A DNA stretch of 64,000 nt from NCBI GenBank assembly GCA_030280995.1, contig JASXTE010000228.1, positions 1 to 64,000 on the forward strand. Reading direction: 5' to 3'. Under the pieces are notes generated by a model, which was not told where the DNA came from, did not search any database, and saw only the letters and a program-made list of their open reading frames with translations. The position numbers and the translations under genes are program-made. The stretch comes from Hemileia vastatrix (Eukaryota; Basidiomycota; Pucciniomycetes; Pucciniales; Zaghouaniaceae). This document shows, in pieces, positions 1 through 13,305 of this stretch; within the stretch, counting starts at the first letter, position 1, and every line of letters starts with the position of its first letter.

Positions 1-312
1 GTAAATCATTAATGGCTTTATTTAGGATTGTAGATTGTATAATCATTGATCCGTGTTGTAAATTTCCCGTACTTTTGACCTTTACTGTTTCTTGTTCCTA
101 TAGCACTTTTCTCATCTTGTACCTCTTTCATATCTGTTCACTAGCATACACACAATTCATATTCTTTGAGTGCGTAATGATGAATGATGGTAGCTAGTCA
201 TTTTCCGTCATTGATGAAAGTATCTTCAGTCGAGATTACTCTTACCACGCTCACCACCACTACATATCTATTTTGGCTCTCTTTCTCTTGCCACAGATCG
301 GATTCATTTGAG
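1..312. other. Upstream intergenic stretch, no gene seen
   Basis: AT-rich flank before the first gene. It has only short ORFs without recognisable content. The last 100 bases become pyrimidine-rich, as is usual for leaders in this window. Confidence 0.4.
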
Positions 313-3300
313 ATGAATCTGAGTGGAAAGAGTAGCAAAGTTAACCTCAACAATCTCCTCAACAAAGCATCGTCGTCATCAAACTTCATCATCAACTTCT
401 ACTGCATCCAATCCTAATCCTAATCCTACATCCAGCCATTCTAATGTCTCTCGCTCACCAACCAACAAGGAATATTCTTTTCTGAGTCTAGGACGACAAT
501 CTTTCATCCCCAACTTCTTCCTCTTCTTCAAATTCGACGTCTTCAAGGCTCAACGCTCAAAGATCCCAACCAGATCTGACTGCTGCTGCTGCTTCCAGAT
601 CTCATCCTCACCTTCAAGATCCATCCTCGACTTCTGCGTCCATCATTTCAGGAATGCCACAATCACAACAGATTGGATTCAGTAGTCTGGATTCCCAATT
701 GATTTCAGGTGGAATGGATGGCAGCGGCAATAAGGACAAGGATCGATTGAACCACTCGAATGCCAATCATCAATTCAACTCTACTTCAGATCCAGACACT
801 CCAGTCTCTCCAACTGGTTCATCAAAGAATAAGAACACGAGAGGAAGTAGATTGGGAGCTCAAATGGGTAGAAAAAGGTGCAATCTCTCCTTCTCTAGCA
901 AGTCCACCTCCTTCCTCTTCTACTACTACTACTACCGCTATCAACCATCATCAATCTCAACCACATCATCCCCCTTCCTCTTCCTCTACTCCTACCTCGG
1001 ATCAACAACAACGGCAATCTTCATCCTCTTCATCTTCCTCTTCTCAAGATCCGATTTCGATTGGTAATCCTCAATCCTCAACAAATCGAACTAGATCTCC
1101 TTCTCATCATCTACCCCAATGTTACATCAACGACTACTACCGGGCTCAGAAGTCTCAGCACAGGTGGCGGTGGTTCCACGACTGATCTGAAAGGAAAGTG
1201 GAAAGAGAGAGAACAGAGGGATCTCATGGAGGAATCTGCCATTCTCGAAAGGGAGAGGACGATTAGAGATCAGGCAAATACCAGAGTCAAAGGTTGGGCT
1301 AGAGCTCAAGGTGGTCAGGGAATGGAATTGGAAGGAGAGGAATACCTCAAAGAAGGTCCAAGTCCTAAAGATCTAGGGAATGGTGGTAGATTTCAATCTC
1401 CTGGTTATTCGAATACTGGAGGTGGAAGTGGTGGGATCGGTAGAGTCGCAGCAATGGCTGCAAAGTTGGCTGGAAACGCTTCTTCTTCATCTTCGTCTTC
1501 GGATCTCAATTCTACCCCACCTCGATTGGGTGCTGCAATGGGAATGAGAAATGCTTCTTCAACTTCCAATACTTCATCTGTCAATTCCAATCCTACCTCT
1601 ACCTCCGGTTCTGCTTCAACTTCAAATCTCAACTCGAACAATCCCCCTCCTAGTGAATCCATCAACATCAGAAGAGAACCTACTAGATCACCTACTTGGG
1701 ATAGACAGAGTGGATCAAGTTTTGGGACTGCAATCACTTCTGACGATTGGACTTCTGGACCTGGAAATCATCTAAGCATCAATAGCAATCATTCCCTTTC
1801 AGGTTCGAACGAGAATGGGTTGACCACTCAAACTTTGGCTGCCTTTTCTTCAGCTTCTAGTCCTTCAAATCAACAGCAATCTTCCTCTCCTTCTCCTTCA
1901 CCGACTTACCTTTCTGGTCCTCGAAGATTGAGCAGAACTTCATCTTCTGGCAACTTGCTTAGTGATTCGACGACAGCTGCCGGTGGTGGCGGTGCAACTG
2001 GAGATTCATCTTTTGGGAGTCAAGCAAGTCAAGGAACTTCAAGAGGTGGAAGACTGGGCAGATTGCAATACAACAAGAGTGACAACATCTCTGTCAGTGG
2101 ACCTTCGAACAAAGGTTGGGATAGCAGAAGACCTAGCGCTGAATCGAGGACTAGTCTTCTAGGTAGAGCTAGCACTCCAAATCTAGCATCTTCCTTCAGG
2201 AAAGACGAATCAACAGATCGATCCACGAGAAAGAATTCGGGAGATTCTCAAGCAAGTGGTAATGGTGGTGGTGGTTCAGGTTCAACTGGAGGATCGAATT
2301 TCGATTGGAAGAATCCTTTCACAAAGTCAAATAGTCCAAGAGGTTCCAATGCTGGAATGTCTGATCAAATGGAATACAACAATAACAACCCTTCAAATCC
2401 AACGAGTCCGAGCAGTAATCCTCCTTCTAGCTATCGAGGTAGCTTCTCATCCACTTCTAATTCCACTTCTGCTGGCCCTCCTCAACAAAGAGAACTTCTT
2501 CTTCCTGCTCTTTCTGGTGTTAGGTCTGCAATTGCAGATCTTGTAGGACCAGCTTCTCCTCTTTGGATCAATGATTCCAAGAATCAATCTTCGAATTCTC
2601 CGGCAGACGTTTTGGCTCACGCAAGAGAAGATCTTCAGAGCGGCGGAACTGCAGATGGAACGAATCATCATCATCATTCAGAGAGCGTTGGAAGTGGGAT
2701 TGGCAATACGACTCAGAGAGGCAGTCAAGATTTAGGAGGTTCCTCGAGTTCAGTGGCTAGATCTTCGATTCAGTCTCAAGATAGAGGTGGATATAGAAGA
2801 CCCCCTTCAACAACTGGTTCGGATACGAGTGGATCAGCTTCCAAGCCGAATTCTCAAGGTGGCGGTCCTCATGAAACCATTGACTAGATTTGCAATGAGC
2901 GTTTCACCTCTTTTGGATTCATTGGATTCCACTGTCGGTTCAAGCGTGATGGAGACCTCTTATAATTCCAACGAACCAACTCTTACCCAAGATGCTACGA
3001 TACGGAATCCTATTCGGAACTCAAAGACCAAGTGGACAACCTCAAAGAACCAATCCTTCTTCTGTAGCTGGATCCATTTCAGCTGCAAGCTCTCCAGTTT
3101 TCAGTCAAGACGGAAGAGTAGGATCTGGAATCGGAATCGGAAGAGATCTCAAGATTCCCCTTCTCTTGGTCAATTATCAGATGAGGCTATAGTTCGATTG
3201 GGAGCTTTGCCTGGAACTTCACCTGAGAATCTACTGAATCCGAATGGTACTCCTTTGAGTAGCAAGAACGTTCTCACGATAGCTTTGAAGAAAGCCTCAG

Positions 3301-6300
3301 AATGCCGTCGGGTTGGATTCTGCCAACAATGTTCCGGAAGCTATCATCGCTTATCAACAAGCTGTGAGGCTTTTGAGAGAGGTTATGGAGAGGATCGCTC
3401 CTCGGAATGGGAAGAAGAGTAAGGCTAGCAGAGAAGAGGAAAGAAGGAGGCTCAAGAATATCGTGAGTAGAAGAGGATTGAATGAGAAGTGTGAACGCAT
3501 ACATTCATGGTATCTTTTGTCTGACATCTATCTTTCTTCTTTCTCTTCTTATATTGCAGCATGATACGTATGCTGAAAGGATTCGACTGCTATCAATGAT
3601 CTATTCTCCGGACGAGAATGACAATGATTCAGACTTCGATCGAGAAGGAGAAGAGCTCGACCAAGGGGATGACTCTAGATTCAACGCCAATTACAACTCT
3701 TCGTCATCTCACATTGAAGGTAGTCGACCTGGTTGGAATGATCAATCCTTCTCTGACGATCCTTCGATGAGCGGGGCAGCAGATTCTTCAACATCCTTCT
3801 TCGCCTCTAGAAGCTCTAACAATTCCTTCTCTAGAGAGCATCAAAGGTCAAACTCAACAGCATCAGAAGCAGCAAAATCAATCGATGCCAAGGTCACGAG
3901 CAAGAGATGTCATGGAAGAATTGGTGGATTCTGATTCGGAATCTTACAACAATCCAAACAGGAATGCAAGTCGAGCTAGTACCTCGGATTTGTCTGCTCT
4001 GGATAGTAGGAAAGATTCAAACACCTCTGAGGAATTCAATGCTCCTGCCATTTCGATTCAACCGGATTCACCTCGAAAGAATCCAGAAAATCAAAAGGAA
4101 GTCCTTCAAGAAGGGGTCAGACAAAACAGATCAGATTCAGAGAGCTCCTTCAGTTCGGTTCAATCCAATAGAGGTTTTGTTCAAAATGGTATCACTACTC
4201 GGAACTTTGACGTTTCTCCAGATCTGGATTCGTTAGCTAACTTTCAGCCTCAATCTCAACCTCAACCTCAATCTCTACTTGGGGTCTCGCGATTCGGTAA
4301 GACCTCAAATGGTCTAGAAGACGAATTGAGAACTCCAACTACTCCCTTCTTCGACGTCGATCCGAATCTCGGAATGGAACACGAATCTTCAGCTCCTCAA
4401 TCTAAGTTTGAATCGTCTTCCATCAACGACACCACTAAGCAATCTTCCCACTCCTACTTCCTCAACTTCGACCTCAGCCCATCTTCCCCCCAACTGCTTT
4501 TCAGAGACCCCTTCAGAAGAGAAGAACATTCGAGGAATGCTGGTTCGTTATCAAATGTTCCGGATCTCAAATCTCTTCTGCCTGCAAGACCAAGCTATCA
4601 TAGAAGATCAAGTAGTGCTAGCTCTGCCAATCATAGTGTCGGAGGAGGAAGTCAGACTGGCAGCGTTCATGTCAGAACTCCTACTGCTGCTAAGAACACG
4701 ACTTCTTTCCCTTCCAAACAACCTCCACCTGAATCGCAATCTCAAACTCAACCTCAACAAGAATCGCAGGTGGCAGAGATCGCTGCAGTCCCTCACAAGC
4801 CTTCGGCTTTGAAACACACTTCGATTCAAGCTTCTCAGAATCCCGTCTTGTTGGTCAGTCCGACCACCTCGAGCGGGACCATCAGTCAAAGAAGAAACAA
4901 GTATCATCAAGGACCTAGCTCAGACAGTAGCGATGCATCGATCTCCAACGCAACTGGTGCTCATCCTAAGTTGGTCGGCTTGCAAACAAGAAACGGAAGA
5001 AGCGATTCCTCTCCCTCGGTGCCCTCGAGACTGGTCGCATCTCAAGAGGCGTCTGCAAGAGCACCTTCTCCACAAGAGGAGAAGAACAGAAGGGATACTA
5101 CTCTGCAATCTCCTCAAGTCTCTCCTGGAGGTGGTTCGACTGGACGTCAACGAGCTGCATCTCAACCTGGATCGAAGAGACCCGCTATTCCTGCTGCTTT
5201 CATGAACAACTCTTCATCTGGTAACGCTAATCAAGCGGCTGAGGTTGTTCCACCCGTTCCTAGAATGAGTAGGAAAGCTTCGATGCCTTCTTCCCTTTCT
5301 CCAGCCAAGACTCCAGAGGTTCAACTCCCAAGACAAGGCGCTCCCTAGTCAAACCTGGTCACTTTAGATTCCCTAGCCTACTCCAGCTGGTCTCGATCCT
5401 TCTTCTGGTCCATTCTTAGCAGAACCGTTCTCTCAAACAGAGAGAGAAAAGGCTTTGCCAACCCCGAGGGCGATCATGAACGATCTGTTCCCTGGTGGAT
5501 TGCTTTCTTCTTCTTCTGGAATCCCTTCCTTTGCTACCTCTCCTTCAACCTCAATTCTTCCAAATTGGCAATCACTACAGTCATTCCAGATTCAATCTCA
5601 AGCTCAACTCCAAGCGTCTTACCGAATCAGACAGTCCTTCGACCATTCTATTTGATGAATCAATTGAGCGTCTCGATTCAAAAAGGTGGTTACGTCACTC
5701 CGAGATTGTTCGTTTCAAAGTCGCTTTGGTCTCAATCTGGTGCTAGATTGACAGCAATCGAATCCAAAGTCAGAATGATGGAATTGGTCTCTAGTGGAAT
5801 CGATGGGATTGAACAAGCTGGTAAAACTTTGCTTTTGACTCCTTCTGGTCAACCTGGTTTGGCGATGATTCAAGCTGCTAAGTTTGCAAAGGGTTTGGAA
5901 GAGCTGGAAACTCTTCTGGTAGAGGTTCAGAATACTTTGGCGAAGAAGTTGGACTTTTTGAAAAGTGTCACTGGGAAGAAATCTAACGTGAGTACGAGGC
6001 AAGCCAGCGCATCTGTTCTCGCTCGATCGAAAGCCCTTGCTGATAGCCTCTTTTCTTACTTCTGCCTCCTCACAAAAAAAGTCATCTTTCGGCTCCATTG
6101 GATCGAAGCTGACGCGTTCTTTGGATCGTATGACAAACGGCTCCAAGAAGTGAGTTTGCAGCCATTCGAGAAGGGATTATAATTTCAGGCTCGCTCCCTC
6201 TTTCTTCTTCTTTGCCGATCCGATTCTCTTCTCTTCTCTCTTTTCTTTTTTCTCAGTCTCGATTCTCCAACGACTTACGTGGATGGTTTAGCTCGTCTTT

Positions 6301-6567
6301 TCTCTCGAACAAAGATCTTAGAGTCTCATCTTCAACTTCTCAATCAAGTCGCAATCATCTTCATCCGTTTCTGACGATTCAGATGTCAACGGTCCAAGCA
6401 TCGAAGCTTATGCAGCTCTACCTAAAGATCTCAGATCCAGCATCGAAACCAAATTGAAGAAGAGTAGCGATTTCTTCGCAAACGTCGTGTTAGCTTTCGT
6501 CATCAAAGATCTAGGCATCCTACTCGACAAGAGCGTCAAGAGAAATGGAGTTGCAATCGCCGAGTAA
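313..6567 (+). CDS. Ser-rich MIT-domain protein, reading frame broken many times
   Basis: A large, low-complexity Ser/Asn/Gln-rich protein whose coding signal jumps between frames but stays on one strand from about 313 to the TAA at 6565-6567. The recognisable core (about 3240-3610) reads KNVLTIALKKA, then an amphipathic helix with EAIIAYQQAVRLLREVMER, then an Arg/Lys-rich helix and HDTYAERIRLL. This is the three-helix pattern of MIT domains, which bind ESCRT-III tails or microtubule-associated partners in endosomal traffic. An intron at 3463-3559 (GTGAGT..GCAG) falls inside the third helix, where MIT genes need continuity. Frame jumps are needed near 380, 495, 885, 1165, 2880, 3050-3190, 3296, 3890, 5350-5560, 6050 and 6370. 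The one at 3296 is a single extra base inside the MIT helix. The C-terminal part (5560-6565) is helical and more conserved-looking. The start ATG at 313 is a guess. Function beyond the MIT fold is unknown. Confidence 0.6.
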
Positions 6568-7078
6568 TTCAAGATCATGGTTTTTCGACTCAGCTTGGTT
6601 GAGTTCTATCCCATACGTACAACACATGTAGCCCTTATTTCAACGTACAGTTACTTCTTCTTGTTCTCTCGCCCTCCATTCTCATCAATTACAATGTTCA
6701 CTCGCCTCTCTACCCTATCTCTGATCTTGTCTTTCAGTCTTCGCTTTTTAAGTTCTGTTCATTGATTACGTTCGCTCTTCATTAAATCATCTTTCGTCTC
6801 TCACATCAGGTCACATCCACATCTCTCGTCTCGTCCACGGCATTTTCTTGGTTTCTCCTCCTTGTAAGCTGTACATTAACCTATCTAACTCTGATTATTT
6901 TATGGATCTTGAGTCTTTTCCAAGCTTTGAAGACGTTTTGGGACCTCTCGTAACTCGCCGAAGCAAGCTCGGTGGGAGCCGGTGCAAACGTGCTTCGATT
7001 CTTTCTTTTCCTTCTCTTTCATGACACCCTCCATCGACTCATTCTTCTCAGGCTTTTCTCTCGATAAATTCTCTCAAG
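6568..7078. promoter_or_regulatory. Intergenic stretch, leader of the phosphatase-like gene
   Basis: No ORF of note. The sequence is strongly pyrimidine-rich on the + strand from about 6650, typical of fungal promoter/leader DNA, and leads into the ATG at 7079. No clear TATA box was identified. Confidence 0.35.
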
Positions 7079-8789
7079 ATGTCGGTCTCTACCTTCTCCA
7101 ACGTCTCCTGTGCTGCCTCAGCGCCTGGAATCGGGATCTATAATACTTCTTCCAACTTCCAGCCTTTCGAGTATAACTATTGCAACGCTCCTCATGTCAG
7201 TGCTAAGTTTTATGAACTTCCAGATCAAGCCAAAGATGGTAAAGCTGAACTAATCTTCCTCAACGTTGTTCAAAGACACCACAAGAGGGTGAGTGAGAGG
7301 CAGAGTCAAAAGAAAGGTCAAAACAGAAAGACCGTGAGCACGAAGCTGACTTTTCCAACCTCTTCTTGTCCTCCGACTGGACTTCAAATGCACTATATTG
7401 GATAGACACCAGACAATCTATACCCTCAAGAACCAGCAACTCAACGCTCAGGCCTGGGACTGCGTAAGTCTTCGAAAAGTCGAGCGACAGGGGTCTTCAG
7501 TTTGACTCACGTCTTCTCTCCTTCCTTTCCTCTGTTCTTGACAGAATGACGCTCGTTTCATCAACTATGCTCTCGGAAAAGAAGGCGCCAGCAGTATCTA
7601 TCACCTTACCTCGACTCCTGATTGGCATCCCCCTCCAACAAATCTTTTGGAACGGAACATGTGATCAAGGCCAACTCTCTCCTGCTGGTCTCGATGATTC
7701 CATTCAGCACGGAAAAGACTTTTGGAGTGTTTACGGGAAAGGATCGAAGACTGCTTTCTTATCTCACGTCAACACGCATGACGTTTACGTTAGAACTTCG
7801 CCTGAAGAGAGGTAAGCGAAATCACTAAGACTCTCAAAGATGTCTGCACTGTCAGGTCTCTGACTTCTTCCATGTTTGACTCTTGGACCTCCAGAACTTT
7901 CCAGGTTACCGGTGGTCTTCTCCACGGCATGGGATACGATTCCGAAAAGAAAGGTGACTTTCCAGTCCATACTTTCCCTTCCAATCTAGACGACATCGTT
8001 CCAAACTATTCGTGCTCTCATGCGAACGACTTGAGAAACCAGATCAACTCGCTTCAAAACTGGACAGACCACATCTCTTCGAAGAAGGAACTGTTCAGCA
8101 GTCTGAACAAAGTCGTCAACACTTCTAGTCTCAGCGCTTGGAACTCTTGGATCGATCACCACTTTGATGCTTTGGCTTCTCGACAGTGCCATCAGCACTC
8201 GCTGCCAAAGAGCTCTCAAGGCGAGATGACCCAGGATTTGGCAAACCAGGCATACGCAGAAGGCGATTGGGAGTACGACTTCATCTGGAATTCTGCCGGA
8301 CCTTTGGCGGACGAGTACGTCAAATACAGCTTGGAATCTTCGTCAACGAGCTCAGTAGAAACCTCAAAGCTGTCAGAGATGGAAAGAGTACTCATAAATT
8401 GAAGGTGAGCGACCTGGGAAGCAAGAAAATCGGGAATCTCTCGTGAAATTTCTGACATTCTGCTTTCCCCTTTTGCCTCCTCGACAGTACTACGTCGGTC
8501 ACGATGGTACGATGGTAAGACTGTAAGACTCCTACGAAGTCTTTCTCAAGCTGGACAGATCAGATGGCCTGCTATGGGTAGTGAAGTGATCTTTGAGGTG
8601 TGGCAAGTGAAGTCTTCCCCAGAGAAGTTCGTTCGAATTCTATCTTACGGCAGACCTCTCTGTACCACTTCGCAAGACCTGTCAGGCTCTGAGAGTGCTT
8701 CAACAGTGCTTTGGGCATCGTTAGAAAAAGTTATCGACTATCTCGTTGACAGGATTCCGGACGACCTAGCTCAGAAATGTTTGTCGTAA
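7079..8789 (+). CDS. Histidine-phosphatase-superfamily (acid phosphatase-like) protein, frameshifted
   Basis: Exon 1 (7079-7288) ends with RHHKR, the phosphohistidine motif of the histidine phosphatase superfamily. A late exon (8488-8789) begins YYVGHDG, the distal His-Asp proton-donor motif. Between them come WDCNDARF, GTCDQGQLSPAGLDD and a long helical cap domain, as in fungal histidine acid phosphatases. The family releases phosphate from monoesters, usually outside or in the secretory path; I see no convincing signal peptide. Model: 7079-7288, 7413-7463, 7545-7811, 7895-8404, 8488-8789. A competing acceptor at 7405 would add a TPDN stretch but break the frame. Lesions: near 7645 (2 nt short or 1 extra), near 8325 (1 nt missing), and an 8-nt tandem duplication within 8501-8530. 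This could be a pseudogene or a sequence with uncorrected indels. Confidence 0.7.
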
Positions 8790-9166
8790 CTTGACGTCCG
8801 GAGAATCCGAGCAATCTGGCTTTCCTTATCGTCCCTCCTTCCTTTTCGATTGTATATCTGATAGGATTCAAATAAGAGAACACTTCGTACCGAATCTATG
8901 CTGTAGGAATCTCTCAGTGAAATTTTGGAGTAAGAGTCTGAAGCGAAAGAAACTCAAGTGAACATCCTCATTGAGATTCTGATTTTTGCATTTCGATCTC
9001 GCTCGCCCGCGCACCACTCTGGTCCAAAAATCAAGAAACAGTAATCGCAACTTCAAGAGCATATCGTTGGATCTCGTTTCATTAGAGTAAATAAGTAACA
9101 GCCAGAGCACAAACAAAGGGGACGTAACTAAACTTGAGCAGGTATTGGAGCAGATACTGTAAGTAC
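8790..9166. other. Convergent intergenic stretch
   Basis: Lies between the 3' ends of the phosphatase-like gene (+) and the acyltransferase-like gene (-). It presumably holds both 3' UTRs. No ORF worth calling. Confidence 0.4.
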
Positions 9167-11256
9167 TCAATTCGATTCTCTTCCGTTCTGAACTAGAGCA
9201 GATTTTGCCGCTTCAGTGAGAATCTTTTCAATCAGCCCCAAGTAGTTGTCAATAAACTCTCTTGTGTAGTCATTAGTGTAAGAACCAAGGAGATGTATGC
9301 GGTCGTACCAAGAGTAAGTGTGAAGACAGACCTGCGAGGACGAAGTAAAAGAAATGAGATGAGAAGACAGACGACAAAGAAGATCAGTCAGCTTCGAGAG
9401 TCTCTATGCGTCCGAGAGCTGTCAAGAAGATCGCACGTTATAAGTCAGCCCTTCGCTCGACAACTCACTTGACTGGAAGTTGATCTTCCGGATGCGAACC
9501 AGTCTACGACCTGAAGTTGGCATTGCGATTCGTCCTTCGTGATTTCTCCTTCATAGTTGTAGTATCTGGAAGTAACCTTTCAAGTAGACCCAAAGAAGAG
9601 AACATATTTCTACTGTCTCCTGATGTTTGAGGTGACTGATACTGTTGAGGGAGCGAGAAAAGACACGGAAGTAAGTCAGATCAAAAAAAGGAAAAGGATA
9701 ACGCTCAACCATTTGACGAACTCTTCCTTGTCAGCTCCCATGAGCGATAGAAGTGCTTCTTCTCCTTTCGCAACGATCTTTGGATCTACTCCTTTCAACT
9801 GTTCAGCAATGATCGGTAGGAGAATCTTGAAGGCTTTCAATTGTCCTTCTAAGCTAGTTGGATCATCGACGGACTCCAAAACTTTCAAATCGATTTCGGT
9901 TGTAAAAGAAACGGTTCCAGAGCAGAAGTATGGCTTGCTCTTCCACGGCTCTTCGAACTGTCTAGTACAGTCGATCGGGAGAAGAAGATTAGTCTGCTCG
10001 AAGGAAACGAGAGCGGAAAGTGTTGAAATCGTATGAGTTAGTATGAAAACCGTAGGACAGAATCAAGGTGACAGCTAACGAATGACTCTCGCTGTTCAAC
10101 TCACGATGTAACCTTCTTCGAGCTTTGCCCCTTCTTTTTTAGCATCCATGTGACGTAGACTCCAACAAGCTACTTGTCTGGCAGAGTCAACTCCATGCGA
10201 GACTGTGAAGCCTTGAGCTTTCAAAGCTTTATAGATTCCAGAGCTCAACTCCTTAGACAGGACTCTCAAGTGCCTTTCACTCGCTCCCAACGGTCCGGTG
10301 ATGGATGACTTCTGAGGCTTTAGAGAGATAGACTTGTGTCCTTCTAGGACTGGACGTAAACTGTTCATTGCGATCGCTTGATCGTCAAAGGGACGTGGGA
10401 TCCCAAGGCAATCGCCAGAAGTTGGAGGTAGATTCTCAATCTCTGAACCCCAGTTGCGAGAAGGAAGCTTTGGTTTGGCCAGATTTCCCAAGTAAACTGT
10501 TCCAAGAACGAGACACGCTGACCCATCTGCAAAGTGATGAGGTGAGTTCATGAAGAAACCATGATGGCTGCGAGAGGTCGAAGAAAGGAAACAGAAGGAA
10601 GTCAGTGAGAAATCCAAAGCCTTAAGGTCTCAACTCGAGTCTGGAGTACCTTTCTACTCACTATTTTCCTTCTGAGTCCGGATTCAAGGTGAGAACAACA
10701 TGCATAGTGGTGGGATGAGCGTCGTCTGGAGATTGCGAACTCAAACTGTAGCGTTTCTTCTCGATTGCAGCTTCAAAATCTTTCGGTTCTTCGACTTCAG
10801 TGACGAACAAAGTCTTTCTTGCCCATTCTTGGAGTTTGTCTTCCTCCTTGACGACTTCGTAGACGAAGCAAGGGAGATGAGATGGGTGATTTGGAAGGAT
10901 TCCATGTTCGACTCTGCCAGCGATCAAGGGTAGCTCGTATCTAGTTGCGATCCATGCGTCGTAGAGTCTGGCCTTGAGATTGGATGGCTCAAAGTTTGGA
11001 GCAGATGAAGAAGTGAGAGTTCCCGATATAATGTATCCGTTTCTGAAAGGAATGGAGTAGGAGTGGGAATGATCAGATCGAGTGCTCAGGGGCCTTTCGA
11101 GCGAGCTTGATCTCATCACTCAAATACTCACCCTCCAGAGATAGCACAAAAGCGAGAGTGATACATTTCAGAGCCATAAGTGGCTCTCACCCAAGTGTTT
11201 GGGTTGCCTTCGAGTTGTTTCCATCTGTAGACGTCGTGGACTGCGTCTTGAGACAT
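9167..11256 (-). CDS. CoA-dependent acyltransferase-like protein (chloramphenicol-acetyltransferase fold)
   Basis: Spliced protein starting MSQDAVHDVYRWKQLEG at 11256. Exons: 11132-11256, 10662-11042, 10105-10567, then one from 9993 (or 9996) to about 9700, one from about 9600 to 9469, and 9167-9331. The first four joins keep phase. The centre contains MNSPHHFADGSA, close to the HHxxxDG catalytic motif of BAHD/CAT-type acyltransferases but one residue shorter. The C-terminal half has the matching beta-rich YYNYEGEITKDESQ block. The role would be acyl transfer from CoA to an alcohol or amine; the substrate is unknown. Intron 3 shows a consensus TACTAAC branch site followed by a tandem acceptor GAG/CAG, both in phase. 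Around 9540-9615 the frame must change twice (GYFQ to RYYNYEG), so at least two small indels sit there. Confidence 0.6.
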
Positions 11257-13305
11257 TCTGAGAAGAGTATGAACGGGATGAGAGTACCTAAAAGTGAGAG
11301 GGAGGAAGGCGAGGTCAGGAAAAGAAATTTGATGGGAAAGGGAATAGTTTGTTGATTGCTACACTTTATAGAATCAGCATTGAGGGACTCAACCTCAACG
11401 AGCAATCTTGATGACGAGCGTTGAGAGGGTCAGAACTCACCTTTTTCCTTCTCTCGAAAGGCATTCCACCTCTGGAGCAGGGTGAAGAAGAAGAAAATGA
11501 GACCGATCTAGAGTTTTCCAAGTCAGTCTTTCCTGATTCAGTATCTCATTTGGGAGTTGCGGAAGGCAAGCGTCTCTGTCGTCACTTTCAACACCATCCG
11601 TCCGCTTTTCTCTTTCCCACTTTTCTCTCTGGCATACTAAACCGAAACCATTCACATCTTCACTCAAACATGGTAGTGTAGTCTCAGAACATTGATTGCA
11701 AAAGAAGATCAATGATTGGTAAAACCTAACAAAGAAACGACAGTGAAAAGAAAGGTGAACAGAAGAAGAGAATGAATCTACCCAAGAATGAACTCGAGTA
11801 GAAACTTTGAAAAGGTAGAAAAAATGTGGTTTCAATAAACCAAAGAGAAAGAAAGACGTTTAAAAAGCAAAGTAAGCCCCGTCGAGTTACCACTTTCTAT
11901 CAAAAGAAAAGTAGCGATCGCATGACTGTAGGTATAGAAAGAGAACTGCCTTCTGAAAGTGGTCACGATATTTCAGTGAACCAAGCTTTCCAAAGAGAGA
12001 GTTCCAATCTAGTAAACATGACTAACTAAATGTAAAGTTTGTAGCGCTGATCATGAGGTATTACGAAGTGAGAAGAAAAAAGGCTTTGAATTCTAACTTT
12101 CCATTTCACTACCTTCAAGCCTTGCTCAGTTTCTTCGCAGGTCTAGGTTAAGTGAGAAAAGAAAGAAACCTTGATCCTTAACACTTCTACTCAATTTCAA
12201 CTTCTCTTTCAATCAGAATGAACATCCATCCAGAAAAGGGTCGCAGAGTTCTACAAGGTAGAAAGATCTGATGATGAAGTCGAGGAGTAAAGGCTCTCTG
12301 ATTTCCGAAAGTCGAAAGAACAGAAGTGATACCTGAACATGGAAAAGCCTTTTGAACAGAAGACCGTCGCAGAGGCCTCGCGAGGAGCGGACAGCGCAAA
12401 GGACAAGATCTCTACGAGAATCCAAACCATTCCTGAAATTGTCTCCTTCTCCATTCTCAAGGAGAAGGAAGGAAACAATTCAAGGAAAGGGAAGAGGTAC
12501 TAAGTCCCAAGAGAGTCTAGTAAAACTTTTCTTTCTTCTGCAGAGCTCATCTAAGAAAAGATGAGATGTCAATTGGATCCTACAGCGCGAGGGCACTGAA
12601 CGTCGAAAGATGGTAACAACAATCCGCCAGTACCAGAATGAATCGTGGTCACAGGTTTCATCCATCTCCGCAGCTTTCCATTCCTTTCGAAGAAAGGATC
12701 CTCTGTCCGTATACTAAAACCCAATCCCAACAGCTCTCCATTCCAATGATCCTTTGTCTTCAATCCTATCCCATATTCTATGACTTACTATTCTCACTTT
12801 CCAACTTCTCATTACGATTATCCATTCATCAATCTATCCTCAAAGAATCCCAGCAGAGATAGAGTCCTTCTCGATTCTATCTTCTTCCCAATCCATTTCC
12901 AATTCATCTTTTATCTTCCAAAGCTTCGACTAGGCTCTGAGGCGAGGCTCGGTGACGAACGCTGACTTCCTGTATTGAAACCCACGCTCTGATGATGAGG
13001 CGATTCCAACTTTGAGATCATGGCAAAGTCCACTAGGACCAGCAGCAAACTTGCAATTGCCCCTCGAGTGCTGGGATTCAGGTCTACGAATTCTGGAATC
13101 TCAACTCTCCAACCCCATAACGAGAAGAGTGAAAGGACGGAGATAGGAAGGAAACAAAGAAGAAACAGGAAAAGAACTTCGAAGCTTGATTCCTCTTTAT
13201 TAAGAGAGGAAGCGCTTTCCATAGTCGAAGATCTTTCTGCTTCCTCTTTGAACCTGTGATTCCTATCCCAGAGACCCCTTCGACTCTTTCGTATGTGCAA
13301 TGAGA
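11257..13305. other. Gene-poor stretch of about 2 kb
   Basis: Upstream region of the acyltransferase-like gene followed by DNA without a convincing gene. A minus-strand ORF at 12911-13300 encodes two hydrophobic segments (around FEVLFLFLLCFLPISVLSLF and GAIASLLLVLVDFAMI) and could be a small membrane protein fragment. I see no family match, no clean splice structure and no reliable start, so it is not called as a gene. Confidence 0.35.
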
